Source: Hyalella azteca
Lineage: Eukaryota; Arthropoda; Malacostraca; Amphipoda; Hyalellidae
Length of the DNA: 64,000 nucleotides
Direction: 5' to 3'
NCBI RefSeq assembly: GCF_000764305.2
Contig: NW_025940784.1
Coordinates: 1 to 64,000, forward strand
The notes under the pieces were generated by a model. That model made no database searches. It was not told where the DNA came from and saw only the letters and a list, made by a program, of their open reading frames with translations. Shown here piece by piece: positions 1-13,142 of the stretch (within the stretch, counting starts at the first letter, position 1; each line of letters starts with the position of its first letter). A program made the translations under genes and the position numbers.

Positions 1-510
1 TGACTTGCTTAGTTGTCTCATTACTCTCGTACTTGGTGTTGGTAAGCCGAAGGGCGGTATTCGTACATCGCGTTCACGTCATATTTGCTTCTCGAGCAAT
101 ACGACGGTTGAGTGGGTCGACGAACATGAACGTTGCTCCTGGTCCAGTAGCTTCTGTTCGATCGTGCGTCTGGCTTCCGTATTTTCTTCTTGGCTTCGAA
201 CTTCGCGCGGATTTCGCTTTGCTGATTGCGCTGCGGAATTCATCTTGAATTCATTATCAATTTTGTGCATCTTGCGGAATTAGTGCCAATTTTTCGCAGC
301 CTAAGCCCTCTACGGAATTCATTAACAGGCGAACTAATCCATCTGAAGTCGCGTTTTTTCCACTTAGGATTCAGAGTACCTAATCATTACCTATAGGACA
401 CAATAAAGAACTTTGTAGGCAAAATATGGAAACTATGAAAAAAATAGGATTTCATCAAATTTTGTTTTTAAGCTTAAGGGACTAGAATCATAGAATGGGA
501 CATGGGAGCA
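1..510. other. No supported gene
   Basis: Short open frames occur on both strands over the first 280 bases, but none shows a recognisable domain or splice-bounded exon structure. The minus-strand frame is rich in Arg, Glu and Gln and may be a transposon remnant; I cannot assign it. Confidence 0.4.
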
Positions 511-705
511 CATAGTGACAAACCAGAGATTTTTTAGAATCAGTTCATTTTTAATCTCCTCATTTACTCAAGATTTAAACCAATTTCTTATGTATGATAA
601 TGCTGGTAAGTGGTATCCATGATACTTTGCTTGTCTACTTATAGGACAGTAGGACTCAAAAATGAACTTGAGGGAGTCTAAAAAACTCTCTGCTTTGCCA
701 CTATG
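511..705 (-). mobile_element. hAT-type MITE, copy 1
   Basis: A 195-bp element whose ends are imperfect inverted repeats of about 30 bp: CATAGTGACAAACCAGAGA on the left and the complement of CATAGTGGCAAAGCAGAGAG on the right. The same sequence recurs in the other orientation at 18451-18646 and, degraded, at 20257-20437. It has no coding capacity. The 8-bp target duplication seen for the second copy is only imperfectly visible here (GGGAGCA on both sides, with extra bases on the right). Confidence 0.75.
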
Positions 706-1135
706 TCCAGGGAGCAACAACCTAACCTAATGTCTTAAAACTTTGTAATTATTGCACGAACTGCGATAACGATAGCAAAATAATTTATGGAACTTTACCT
801 CAAAAGCCGTAGTAGGTAAAGAGCAGCTCCTGCGGTCTACAAGTAGAAGAAAGTTGAAGCAACGTTTCCGTACAAATTTCCGTTCCGTCAAATGTGACTG
901 ATGACTGAACAACTGAAATACAACCATATCCGCAAATGCGGAAAATAAATTCAATATTTTTAATTTCACATAAATTTGCTATAGCAGTGTACAATCGCGA
1001 AAGATAATTTTTTTAATAGAAAAAATTGATGTTTGGATTTGATTCAGAATGTATGAAAATTGAACATCGCTAGTTATGTCTGAACCTCACGTCGACACTT
1101 TTTTGCGACGCGTCAGAAGCAAGCAACAATGATAT
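706..1135. other. Intergenic, downstream of ECHDC1
   Basis: AT-rich sequence between the MITE and the ECHDC1 stop codon. No exon, RNA gene or clear poly(A) signal was recognised. Confidence 0.4.
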
Positions 1136-2492
1136 TCAGTGCTTAGTTCCCTTCTGTAACATTCGAAGGTTTTCAGGGCCTCCCCACAAAGGAGAAAACA
1201 ACTTCCTTTCGTTGAGTAAACTCTGTTCTACATCATTGTCGCAAGCACCAGTTACAGTTTTTTTGAACGCGCGAATAACGTCAGGATGAAATTTAAGCCT
1301 TTCCTGCAACCACTGATGAGCCTCGTCATACACTGCGTCTTGCTGGACGATATTGTCTGCAAATCCGCAATCCAAAGCCTCACTAGCATGTATAGGGCGT
1401 GCTGTGAGTAGCCAGTCTAATGCTTTGCGCGCACCAAGCAAACGGGCTAACCGCGTGCCACCTCCCCAACCCGTTGATACGCCCATAAACCCTTGTACGA
1501 ACTGTACCCGCCCTGCTTCGGTAAAAAGACGAAAATCTGTTGCGGTTGTCAGCTCAGCGCCTCCACCGATCGCGCGACCGTGCACGAGACACACCGACAC
1601 AAGAGGCAAACGATGGAGACGAGTCGTAGTATCTTGCATCAAGCGGCACATAAGATCACCGTCTGCATTGTTGCTGATTTTCTGCACAACAGTTAGGTCT
1701 CCACCAGAGCAGAAAAAATCACCGACTGCACGGAAAATGAGACCGCGCCCTTCTTGCCACGATTCCAGCTCGCTTACCGCATCGGCAAGCTGCACCATCA
1801 TCTGACCTGGAATGAAATTAGGAAAACCTGCAATAGTTATTGTTCCGAAATTTCTGGTATTATATATATACATTAAATTGAAACAAAGGGCTCAACTGCC
1901 TTTCCCGACTTTTGTTAAAAAATTCCAGCTAAGTTTATTAAATAAGAGCTCTTTACTAGTCGATTCCCAAAACTAGCATTCCTGTTGGTCATCTACAGGC
2001 AGAGGGAATGCAAGATAATGTCATTTCCTACTGTCGAACATGCCGGCATCAAACAATATTATTTCCCACGCCGACAACAAACAATTTAACGGCCGGCTCG
2101 TGTTATTGCAACAACAGACGTGTAAAAAGATCTTCCATCTAATGCTAGAATTCGACCATTTAGAGAGCGATTGAGTTATCAAGATGAATGAGTGAAAAGA
2201 CCGCATTTTTGGTGCAGTCACGAACAAATAATAAGGATTGAAACGTTATCTCACCGGACAAAGCGTTCTTTTTTTCCTGGTGCTGTAGAGTAATGGTGGC
2301 AATGCCAGTCATTTTGTTCTTCTCTAGCAACACGGATCCTTCTCCCAGAGATCTAAAACGAGCATGGGCCGACGCGAGCGCATCTATATCGCTGTTAGTA
2401 CACACACTTCGAGGAGGCATCTTATTCAAAGCACTCCGCAGTCGAATCAGAACAATCGAAGACGGTAAACTTCGAGTTAAAACTATTGCCAT
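1136..2492 (-). CDS. ECHDC1: Ethylmalonyl-CoA decarboxylase (ECHDC1), two exons
   Basis: Crotonase-fold enzyme. Known family role: decarboxylates ethylmalonyl-CoA, a side product of acetyl-CoA carboxylase, so acting as metabolite repair. Exons (minus strand): 2492-2255 and 1806-1136, joined by a phase-1 GTGAGA...CCAG intron to give NALSG-QMMVQL, which matches the family's NAFSG-MMLQL. Predicted length is about 302 residues, usual for the family. Visible signatures are the oxyanion-hole stretch SGGDL, GGGAELTTATDFRL, the WGGGTRLARLLG motif and the C-terminal LWGGPENL that is characteristic of ECHDC1 rather than of mitochondrial enoyl-CoA hydratase. The N-terminus (Arg, Ser and Leu rich, few acidic residues) could act as a weak targeting peptide; a second Met follows at residue 25, so the start is uncertain. 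The gene lies tail-first behind IQGAP on the same strand, with no evident functional link. Confidence 0.9.
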
Positions 2493-4219
2493 GTTCGCAA
2501 TTTCGAATTTCTATCCTTAGAAGAGATAATTAGAGCGTCAAAGGATATTAATAAACGTTGCATGCGCTAGATTTCCCGAGGCAAAAATGAAAAATCTAAA
2601 CAAAAAGATAGTTTTATGTACTGTCTTCATGTTTACTAATCTTTAGGTTATTCAATCACAATACTCTAAATAAAATGCAAGCCAAGTTTGGTACGTTTAG
2701 TTCAATGCCTTGTATTAAATTATTTCGATTGACAAGTATAGGACCTGAGCCACAGGCTTGAAGATTTTCATTACTTGAAAGGAAGGAGGAACTAAAGAAG
2801 TTCATTGCACTATAAATTATCACAGAATAAAAAATTACTAACACACGCAAAAATATTACTGCATATCTGAAGAATTATACATCTGATGCATTACCTGCAG
2901 GTCCAACGACATCTAATAGACTTTATTCGACGGAGCATCGGATACTGCACCAGGGTAAGTATGCGGTGTAGGTAGGTTCACACTTTCGTGACCGTGAACT
3001 TGGCTTTGAGGCAAGCTTAAATTTTTGTAGCATTTGTCAGCCGCGCAACTGTGAAAGGGCTAGTGTTCACAAAAATGCAAGCATCATAGGACTTCGTATC
3101 ATGTTTGTCTACAGTCGAACTATAATTAGACTGAGGATCGGGGGAGCGTCAGAATCCCCAACAGGAAAATAGCTCCTGTCCCCTGCGACGTCAACCTCCA
3201 CCCAAAATCGAGGAGAGTTATCCAAATAATCCATTAGTCTAGATCGATCGCTGCTAGAAGTATCTGAAGCATCATTGAAAGGCTGTCCAATTTTCGAATA
3301 GTTTGGTCCAAATCAATGCAGATGCATAAGCAAATCTAAAAAATATCACCAATTTAGTGAGATAATTACCCCTCACAAGATGAATTAAACTGAAAAAAGT
3401 GAGCACCGACCATAAAAGAAAATGTAAAGGCAATCCGCTCTAAACGTTGCGGATAACGTGAAGCCAATTTTTCAAAAGTATCAGAATAACCCACCTTATT
3501 AGCTACGCATATGACAATGAATACTAAATCTGAGTACAACATTGCTAATTATTAGCTGTTTCAGTAAAAATTGCAAACTTGTAGATAAATACATTGTTGG
3601 TTAATAAGACGTGAATATTGTAAACCTTTTGTGAAAAAAAACACAAATAATCCATTTCATCAAATTAATAGCGAAATACTATACTAAATGTTGATGAAAC
3701 AGAAAAAGAGATGAGGAGAGAGAACACAAAGAAGTCGAGTCCACACTACCTAACAGAATTATATTGGGTATATTTAGGAGAACATGAAAAAATATCAGCA
3801 AAAGGTACTATAAAGAACATAGACATGGAAAGAAGTAAAAACATTGACCTATATCTATACAAGCAAGTGGAAATAGCAAAGCAACTAATTAGCAAAATAA
3901 AAAGGAGAGAGCTTAATTCTTGTACAAGTTTCCTGTTTGGCTTGGCCTGAAATGCTACTTCTTTGGAAGCAGTACAATTCGTACTAAAAATGATCTCGAG
4001 TATAGAGGTACTACGTATAATGTTTGCTTCTGATCCAAGCATTTATTACAATACCAAAATAGTATATAGAAGTCATGGATAAGTTCTAATGTATTCAAAC
4101 TTATGTAGTAGCAATCGACAATAAGAATAGTCTTTGGAGCAAAAGTAATGCGTTCAAAATGAGCTCAGTACAATTATCGATAGAAAGGCGACAGAGAGGA
4201 ACTGAATGAGATGATCATT
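2493..4219. other. Intergenic between ECHDC1 and IQGAP
   Basis: About 1.7 kb of AT-rich sequence. It should contain the ECHDC1 promoter and the IQGAP 3' UTR. No further exon or repeat family was recognised; the short frames here (for example at 3711-3950) look random. Confidence 0.4.
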
Positions 4220-7200
4220 TTACTTCTTCTTCTTGAAAAATTTCGTATTGAGCAAATGCAAGAGGAGATTGACGTTCACTTCTGCTCCACCAGCCATCTG
4301 CTTGACGCGTGCACCTTCGTATTGCAGATGCAACAGCTCCTGTAATGAAAAAATATACGTTTAAAAATTACTTTTTAAAGACAATACTTCCAAAGAATGC
4401 AGTATCTCCAATCTTGCAGATGTACAATGAATTTCTCATCTAATTTTCAAAAATTAAAAAAATTTACTTTTCAATTTTTTAATATATATAAATTTTTTAA
4501 TATATTAATTTTTTCAAAATTATTTATTATGTTAATTGATTCATGCATTGCCTCCAACTTTACGCAAGTGTGCAAAATTTCAGATCGATGGGACAGGTAG
4601 AAGTGTGTTAAATATCGATTATAAGATTTGTAGCATACAGACAGACAGATAAACAAACAAGAAGTGAAGTTAAAGAGAAGTCTTATAAGAAAGTTACTGA
4701 GCTTATTACTATAATCTTAAACTGAACACAAACCATTTCCTCTAGTTAATGCGATCAAACGATAGGAGACTTAAATATATTATACCCTGGAATAAATAAA
4801 AAAATTGCATGGCATTTTACTACAGTCTTTGTCTGAACACAAGCAATTTCTACTTGTGAACACTATCAAACTAAAAAAAATTTACTTTTCAATTTTTTAA
4901 TATATATAAATTTTTTAATATATTAATTTTTTCAAAATTATTTATTATGTTAATTGATTCATGCATTGCCTCTGATTTCACACAAGTGTGCAAAATTTCA
5001 GATCAATTAGACAGGTAAAAGTGTGTCAAATATCAGTTATAAGATTTGTAGCTGACAAAATTAATTTTTCAATTTCTTTAATATTGAAATTTTTTATTTA
5101 TTTTTAAAATCATTTATTTTGTCAATTGATTCATGCATTGTCTCCAACTTTACACAAGTGTGCAAAATTTCAGATCGATAGGATAAGTAGAAGTGTATTA
5201 AATTTCGATTACAAGATTTGTAGCAGACAGACTGACAGACAAACAGACAAGAAGTGAAGTTAAAGAGAAGTGTTGTAATTAGGCATAAACAAACACAAAA
5301 AGTTCACAGGTCAAGCGACCAAATGATATTAGGATCACGGAAATGATCAAAGTAGTGAGAATTCAATCCTAATTTTGCTCTTTAGCATCGACACCTTCAT
5401 CTGAGACAGTTAAGTTACACAGTTATGAATAAAAACTACAGGAGTCAATTTCAAGAGTCGATATTAAAGTAAATAAAGTTAAAACATACCAAAACAAATT
5501 TCGATGCATGAGTATCTAGAGTGCTAACTAAATTATAACCAAATGTGTTGGCAGTAGCAAACAAGTTTAAGAAATACTTGCCTGTATGGAGATTTTCACC
5601 GCATCAACAACGACTCCGCGATATTTGACAGTTACAGAAAAAATTCCGCTGCCAGAAACTAGAGCGGAATGATCTTGCCCCCGAACAGCGTTGTTTTCGT
5701 TATCATTCTCTTCGGCACCCACAACTCCATTCTGTGTTTGGTGCTCTATTTCGCCTTTAGCTTTAGTGCTGGCATAAGCATTTGGGTCTACTCTGGATAT
5801 GACGAAGGCAACACTCGAGTATTGCGATGGCGTGAAGTCGCGAATATTTACAAGGACGCCTTTCTCTTTGAGGCGTTTCCCAGAGTATGTGACGGACACG
5901 CCAGCTCCATGACGTGATCTCTTGGCACAATGCTGCATCAGATTAGCTCGGCAGGCTGAGAGGTAAGTCACAAACGAGTCTCGCTGTTCTCGTAGAAATC
6001 GTTCTTTTTGCTGTAGCTGCGATAGCGCTAGACACAGGCGAGCCAACTCCTTGCCTCTGTTAGATCGGTAACAACGCTGACTCTGAACATCAGTTGCCAC
6101 TGCCAACAGTAGCTGTTGGAAGCCATCAGTAGGCGAAACAAGACCCAAGGTCTGAAGACGGCGTAGGTTGTGAGACAGGCGGGTCTTGGCAGCATGCAAC
6201 GAGTCGCATGTTGAGTCGGCACCGGAGGCGGTTTTCATGCGAGTGAAACGTTGCTCCTGTTCCGGTGAAGTGCTGCTTGAAACCACGTCCTGTAATGTAA
6301 CTTTGCTCCAGTCCACACCATTGCAGTCGTAGCACAACAACACGTCTACCACCAACTGCTTACTCTTCTCAAAGAGCTTAGTTTGGGCATCCTTGTTGTT
6401 GGCTACGGCATCAGCGGTTGGCTCCGGTTCAGAAAAGCTGAATTTGCTGCTAAGCGACAAGCACACTTCCAACTTACCACTGCTGTCACCCATAGCAGCC
6501 ATGTCAGGAGGAGGCAAGTCATCTAGCATTGAATGTAAAGGATCAGAGGCGGAAGGTGCAAGGACATTTCGGTGAGCTAGTAGTAAATTATGAGTCTCAC
6601 AGAGTTCCTGCAAGGTCAGGTGGATCTCAGGCTTGTGTATGAGGGCGGCCTCGCTGTATTGGGTCACAGCGAACACCGCGTCAGGTGGCGGCACTCTGCA
6701 GCATGACAAGAAGAACGTTCGCATGCTTTCATGCCAGGCTACCAAGTCGCGGTTCAGCGCACACAAATGTGGCGTATCATTACCAAAGCCTCGCTTATTA
6801 GCAGCAGCCTGCAAAGTTTTGGCAATGGTGGCAAGATTCCGGCGCTGTCGACTACTAAGCTGCTCGTGTGGCCCAACAGTTATCACATCAAAAGCATCAG
6901 GAGCGACGATGCCAGAGTTAATGTAACGGTAGTAAATGAGGCTCCCCACAACTTTCAACACTTCTTTGTCCTGGATGTGCGGGAACCTTCTCGCCAGCGC
7001 TCTACGCATAACACCAGCAAGGTATAGAAGTGTGTAGGGTAACTTGTGGATGGACGAGGTGATGGCGCTGCAAAACTCGTTGGTGAGGCGCGTGATAGCT
7101 TCAAGAGTGACTTGCAGCCTTTTCACAACCATAGGTTGTTCCAGTGCCTCATCAGGGCTCACGTTATACGGGCGACCGCTTGACTCGCCTGTCTCCATCT

Positions 7201-10200
7201 CAATTTCGTTCAGCCACGTCTGATAAATCTCTACAGGGTTTGTGTTGAGATTCAGGTTTTTATCTTCAATTATTTTTGTTACAAGAGGTCCAAGAATCTC
7301 CCGGAGTGCAGCACGACCAGGGCCTTTCCGTACAAAAGACACGATCATTTTAACCACAAGTGGCTCGCCCGACACAATGTCACTAATACGCAAAACTTTA
7401 CAGCGAATCTCTTCTTCAAGAGCTGTTTTAAACAGATTAATGAGCAAGAAACTGTCTCGATCATTGGCGCCATAGTTGTAGAGAGAGAAAACAACGCTCT
7501 CTACGAAGCGTGTCGTACGAGCGCACGGGAGAGCAAGAATAAGGGTTGCAAGGTAGCGCGGTTCAGTCTGCAAGAGGTAGAATAAGTGTTGGTATCCTTG
7601 GAGACGATCACGAGAAACCTTACGCAAGGCTTTGAGTCCTGTTGCTAAAGTTAGGGTCCCTCTTCGCTCAGGAGCATCTTTCTTCTTCTTCGAGGGCGTG
7701 CTGACACAGGCCAGACTTGCATCACCTCCGCACGAAGGAGGTAACGTAGCGAACTCCTCCTTCGTAAGGCTGGCCATAGAACGATCTTGAATGCTCATAG
7801 TGTTAGTCAGCAGCAGACCAATGTGCAAGTCAAGTTCATCGAGTTGTTTCTGTAATTCAGCGGTCACACGAAGGCAACGTGACACGCCACTTCTAGCAGC
7901 TTGCATCTTGTTCTCAGTGCGCAAGTCGGCGCGAGTCAGAGGCAAGATCGACAAACAAGGGACCATGGCTTGCAGAAGGGCATTAGTTGAGAGAGGCTCG
8001 GCTGGAAGGCGCCGCAGGAGCTGCTGCAAACGACTAAGTGCTGTCTGCAGTCTCCACCATTTTTGGATTCTAACGGCCGACTTTACTTCTCTTTCAGTAT
8101 AATTGCGCCAATAAAGATTTTCGTTAGCACGAGCAACATTAGCGGCGACAGAGTTCGGGCCAATACTAGAGCCAGACATACGGCTAGATAAATCAACATG
8201 AGCACCTAGAGTCTCACAAAGGGAGAGTCTTTCTTGAGACGGTAGCAAGTCAGATGAGGTACTGAGGTACGATTGTTGACACTGATTCAGTTTCCGCGGA
8301 GTTGGGTAAATTGAATCAGGAGAAAGCACTGAACCAGGAGAACCAGAACCAATTTGTGATTTTAACTGATCATTTGATGCAGAATGTTGAAAAAGTGACT
8401 CGTGCTTAGTTTGACCGGACTCAATGCCACAAGAAGTCGGTTCTTGTGGGCAGGGAGACGAGTCTCTCCTTGAAGAGCCTAGGTTTGATATTGAGTCCAT
8501 TTCTTGATAATGCAGGACTGAAAAAGCGCCAGAACGAGGTTGCTGTACAGGCTTACTGAACGGTACTCTTCGGCTACTGTTCTGAGTAGAACTTCGCTGA
8601 GGAAGGAACCTTCTGCCATCGCCCTCTTTGAAGGATTCCACGCGTGACGTAGAACTGCCTAGAGCTTCGCAAATAGAATCATCAACGGGCAATGTTTTGT
8701 TCTGGTGTATTTTTATATCGTCAGTAGACAACACTCGTAAAGTATTTGAAGATTTTTGTTGCAGATCAGTTTCAGTCACTGAAACTTCTTTCTGACACAT
8801 TTGCATACCCTGCTCAACCGAGTCTTCCCTACGGATTGTGATGCCGCTGGAAATAGCTTCAGTTTTATCATCAGAGTCGGGCTGGTGTTGCAAAGCCGAA
8901 GCTACATTGTGAGATAGCGAAGCAAAAACCTCCTGACAGAATGATGACTGGAAACTGGACTCCAGCCTGCGGGGCTCCATGGACGACTGAGAAGCATTCC
9001 TCACAAGCTCAGATGTCGCTCTGGAATTGAACGGCATGGGTGGAGAAATGTAAGGACATCCATCTAGAGCTTCCACTTCCTCACGCTGAATGACCCTTAA
9101 CGTTTCATCTTCATGGATTCGTGTCTTTGCCAGTGGGGTTTCCACATGGCATTGGGATTGCTCAAAACCGAAGTTTGAATTCCTCAACTTTTTAGGTGAA
9201 ACAGAGATATGAACATCGAGGTCTGTGTCGACTGCTTCTTGAAATGCAGTGTGTCTCACATCAGCGGCGGGATGCTGCATCTCTTCATCGGACGACACCT
9301 GCAACTGCTCTCCATGCGCCAGTTGCGACATGCGGTCTTCTGTAAAATAATGAGCACAGCAACGTTGAGAAGCACTTGTGTGCATATTAATGACATGTAC
9401 ACAGAATTTTTAAAAACTGGGTAAACTGAAAAAGTATCAATGTTGTTACATGTTACTACGTGTAACACACACACATGCAGATGCGTCAATGGATTCAATA
9501 ATCGAGCCCATTCACGCCACAATAAAAATATATCGGGAGATAATGACGACTGATTTTCAAGAACAAATCTATTGCGCCATCTAAGGATGGTGGTTAATTT
9601 TACCTGCAGCCGTGTTGACCTGGTCGATGATCTGCTGGATGTGCAGGAAAGAAAGCAGCGGGCACACGGTGGTTGAGTCCTCCTCTATTTGCTGGTCTAC
9701 AGCGACAGCGGTGCGGTCATTGACAGCAGCAAGGAGCGCCACGGCAGCGCGCATGCTCGACAAATACTCAGTAGTCAACTCAGTGTGAACATCCTGCACA
9801 AAGTTGCTACTGAAATTCTTTTTGAACTTTATACTGTGGCGTGGACACATGATTGAGCGCATTAAACAAATAAAAGAATCAGCAAGGCACACAACTCTTC
9901 CAGAATAGTAAATAATCAAGACGGATAAAGTAAATGCGGAAAAATGTGTAGTAACCTGCATGTGCGCAGAGCGGTCAGTGAGTGCGGCCAGTAGGGCGCG
10001 TTCATCACCAGTTCTCACTGCAGTGTTAATGTTGGCAACAGCGCCAACAAGGACAACACCTCCACACACTTCCTCCAAACTGAGAGCTCCCTCAGCATCC
10101 ATCATAGCCTCATACATCTCGAGGTGGTAGAGGGGAGCAGCATGAGGCAGCAGAGGTGGAAGGCTAGGGTAGCATTCTTTCAGCATCTCAAGTGCAGCAA

Positions 10201-13142
10201 GCGTTGAGGACTCACAGCCGTTCTGCAAGCTGCAGTACAAACGACTCAGGCAGTCCCGCACGTTAGACTCTCCTGCAAGGAAAAAAATATAATTAGGTAC
10301 CTATCTGCTCGAACGTATCACCAGTAATTAACTAATTTGCAATAGATAAACACTAATCATAACTTTGACTTTGATAAGAAAATCGAAATGTGTTTATGAG
10401 AGCAACTTTTACATACTAGTCATAATTACCATCAGACTGCAATTGTTCTTGAAGAGAAACCTCAGGGTTGACATTTTTCACGAGTTCTTCAGGGCTCATA
10501 CGTTCCTCAGCAGCACTGGAACCACCATTACTCGCGCCAGTATATCCATGAATTTCCTCCTCGTTTAAACTGAGACTAAATCTGGAGGAATTGACTCCAG
10601 GTGAACACACCGACTGGTGTTCACGAGACGTCTTAGCTTCAGAACTGAGCACGGTGAGGGAGGAGGCAGAGCTATTCTTGGCAGATTGACTGTCTGCTAC
10701 CACCACACTGAGTTCATCATAGCTAACGGATAGTGGTGCAACAAACGCCACTTTGCGAGGGGAGCTCGGGGCTGATGAAGAACTCGAGCGATGAGAATAA
10801 TTGTGAGTATCTAGCGTGGCTGCTCGTGTGCGGTACGGAGATGACGACAAACACACAGACGAAGCGACAGAGATGCCCTTCTGAGAGGCTAAGCGGTAGG
10901 AAGGTGAGAGAGGCTTTACAAACTCAAAGGGAGAAGATGGAGTCCGACTGTGAGACACATTTTGATTAGCACCAGAAAGAAAAATGTTATTGACTTTTGA
11001 AAAGCTTGAGGCACTTTGATTAGTTGCATTTTCTTGAAATTCCATACAGACAGTATTACGGATGGCTGAGTGTTTGATCTCATTATTGAAACTGCTTTCT
11101 TGGTGTTGAAACTTTTCACCATCTGTATTCCGTTTGTTGAAGGAAGAAACATTTTCACTGATGCAATGACCAATAACATCATCAATTTTTTTCAACGATG
11201 GAGCTTGATTGAACAAAGATTTTGGTGAGAACGAATGTGAGAAATTTGCAGCAGGGACATGTTTAGTAGTGCCAATTTGAGCTTCTTTGGTCTGTCTCTG
11301 ATGCTGCACCCATTCCCTCATGGAAGCCGGGGTAGACTCATTAGTAGACAAAGGCTGCAGAACAGGACGGCCTTGCTGATAAGATGTCTCACTATTTTGA
11401 GCAGAACTGATTTCTTTGATATGAGTTTGGGCAGAGAGGCTCCTCGCGTATGCTTGATTGTTAAGTGGAGTAGTATTATCGTCACAAGACTTCTTTTCAG
11501 CCCATTTTTCTGGGTTAGTTTTGCCTCTGGGTGTTAAAAGTTTGCTGGGCTTTGGCGACACTGGAGGACGGTTTGAAGACAAATGAGCTTTTCCTTTATT
11601 ACTCAGAGACAGAACAGGTCTTGGAGGTTGTCTGGGAACAGAATATATTTCTGATCCTTCAGAAGAATTTTCTTTGTCAGCATTTCTAGGGTCCACCCAG
11701 AACCTTGCCACCTGGGAAAAAAAAATTACCAAAATAACGAGGACTTGCAATAGGGGCTTATGCATAGAAACACCGTAGTAAAATTTATATAAAACACTTG
11801 AAAACTCAAAATTTATTCTATTCAATAATTAGAGACTTTAATGATATTTCTTCAACTTTCTGTTAATTTCAGTGATCTTTCTCAAATTATTTGATGACTC
11901 AATCAAATGACTTGAAACGTATAAAAAAAAAGGTTTTATCTGAATGTAGCACCTATATTCAGTATAACATAATTTTGCCAGATAATTGCATAATAATGAA
12001 GAGATTAGTTCAAAGAACACCCACATTTTGCTTTGTTTGGGAAGTGGAATCAATGCAATTGCCATGACTGCTTCCAAGGACTTCACAAACACTGTCAAAT
12101 GGAGGCAGCTTGCATCCTTTGACACAATCATGCAGGCGTTCTAGTACATCTACAAAAGATGAAAAAGTAAGTCAAAAGTAAGTTATACTGCTTAGTAACT
12201 ATAGTTATGATAAACATATCAAGTTCTACATTCATTCATTTAAAGACTAAGAAAAATCACAAGAGAACAGTTATCTACATAATATACTATAAATTTATAT
12301 AATTCATACATGTTGCCTTCTAACATATAAATTCCTGAAAAAAAGTTTCAGAAAAGTATTTTAAGAATAAATTCGGATGAAAGCTTATTACCAGGTGGAC
12401 ACTCCACATGAGGATCAGACTGGAGACCTTCGAAACCTGACAGGTACTGTAATGCTCGCAAGCAGTAGACAAGCTGTGGTAAATTATGTCCCTCATATAT
12501 GTCACGACACTCAGGCTGCAGAATCTGGCCAAATGAAATAAAAGGGTCGATAAAAATGAGTTAAACATTAGAGTTGACAAAACTCTAGCTACAATTGCAG
12601 ATTAAAATTTCTATCCAGAATTAGGTAGCCAAATCTTATTTTCCATGTAATTTGCTTAGAGCTATTATTGAATAATAAAACATTCAACATTTTTGCAGAA
12701 GTTTAGCATTCTCAAAGACAGATTGAATGAATCATTTTCAGGCTTATTTCAAAACTAATGAATTAATATCATCTACTTTTTCAAAGTTAAAAATTTTGTT
12801 GCTCTGTGTATTTATCGGGCCAGGATTACACAGGATTCTCAGGACAAGGGATTCTCACTAGGATTATCAGAGATTTAATATTATTATACATACATGGACA
12901 ATTCACTCACCTTGGGCAATCCAAGATTGTCAAGAGCTCTTATGAAGAGATTAATGTTATCTAAATGGCGGAATGAAGGGAGATTGCCAGCACCTTCATA
13001 GCGGATCAGAGTTCTATCATAAATTTTGTTGAGAGGCACACAGTCAGGCACCAGGTGATGTGCCAACAGTGCCAGATGTACTCCATGGGTGAAGAGATCA
13101 GAGCAGCCACTGCACCTCACTCCAGTAACATGGGAGATGAAT
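4220..13142 (-). CDS. IQGAP: IQGAP scaffold protein, 5' end missing, eight exons seen
   Basis: Ras-GAP-related scaffold linking actin, calmodulin and Rac/Cdc42 at the cell cortex. Exons (minus): 13142-12911, 12524-12392, 12149-12025, 11711-10430, 10272-9956, 9793-9604, 9339-5582, 4339-4220; all phases agree, giving about 2,051 codons without the first exon(s). Order of domains: second half of the calponin-homology domain (NKIYDRTLIRYEG, LDNLGLPK), a Ser/Pro-rich segment (exon 4), two IQGAP coiled repeats (NINTAVRTGDERALLAAL; IQQIIDQVN), a Ser/Gln-rich segment of about 410 residues, one IQ motif (AVRIQKWWRL), the GAP-related domain (GYQHLFYLLQTEP to about NDTPHLCALN) and the RasGAP_C domain ending TKFFKKKK. 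The GAP signature reads YYRYINSGIVAPDAF, with Ser-Gly where the family has Pro-Ala. No WW domain was seen, and only one IQ motif instead of four. The last intron uses a GC donor (CAG|GCAAGT). Confidence 0.92.
4451..5276. repeat. Three copies of an AT-rich repeat in the last IQGAP intron
   Basis: Copies at about 4451-4680, 4873-5056 and 5057-5276 share a run of T/A-rich sequence followed by GTTAATTGATTCATGCATTG, a CAAGTGTGCAAAATTTCAGATC block, and (copies 1 and 3) an ACAGACAAACAGACAAGAAGTG tail. Copies 2 and 3 abut. The pattern suggests local duplication of an AT-rich non-autonomous element; its class is not clear. Confidence 0.8.

Noticed and set aside
1353..1805. Plus-strand frame of 150 codons opposite ECHDC1
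   Set aside because: It is the antisense shadow of the conserved ECHDC1 exon; Ser/Pro/Arg-rich with no domain.
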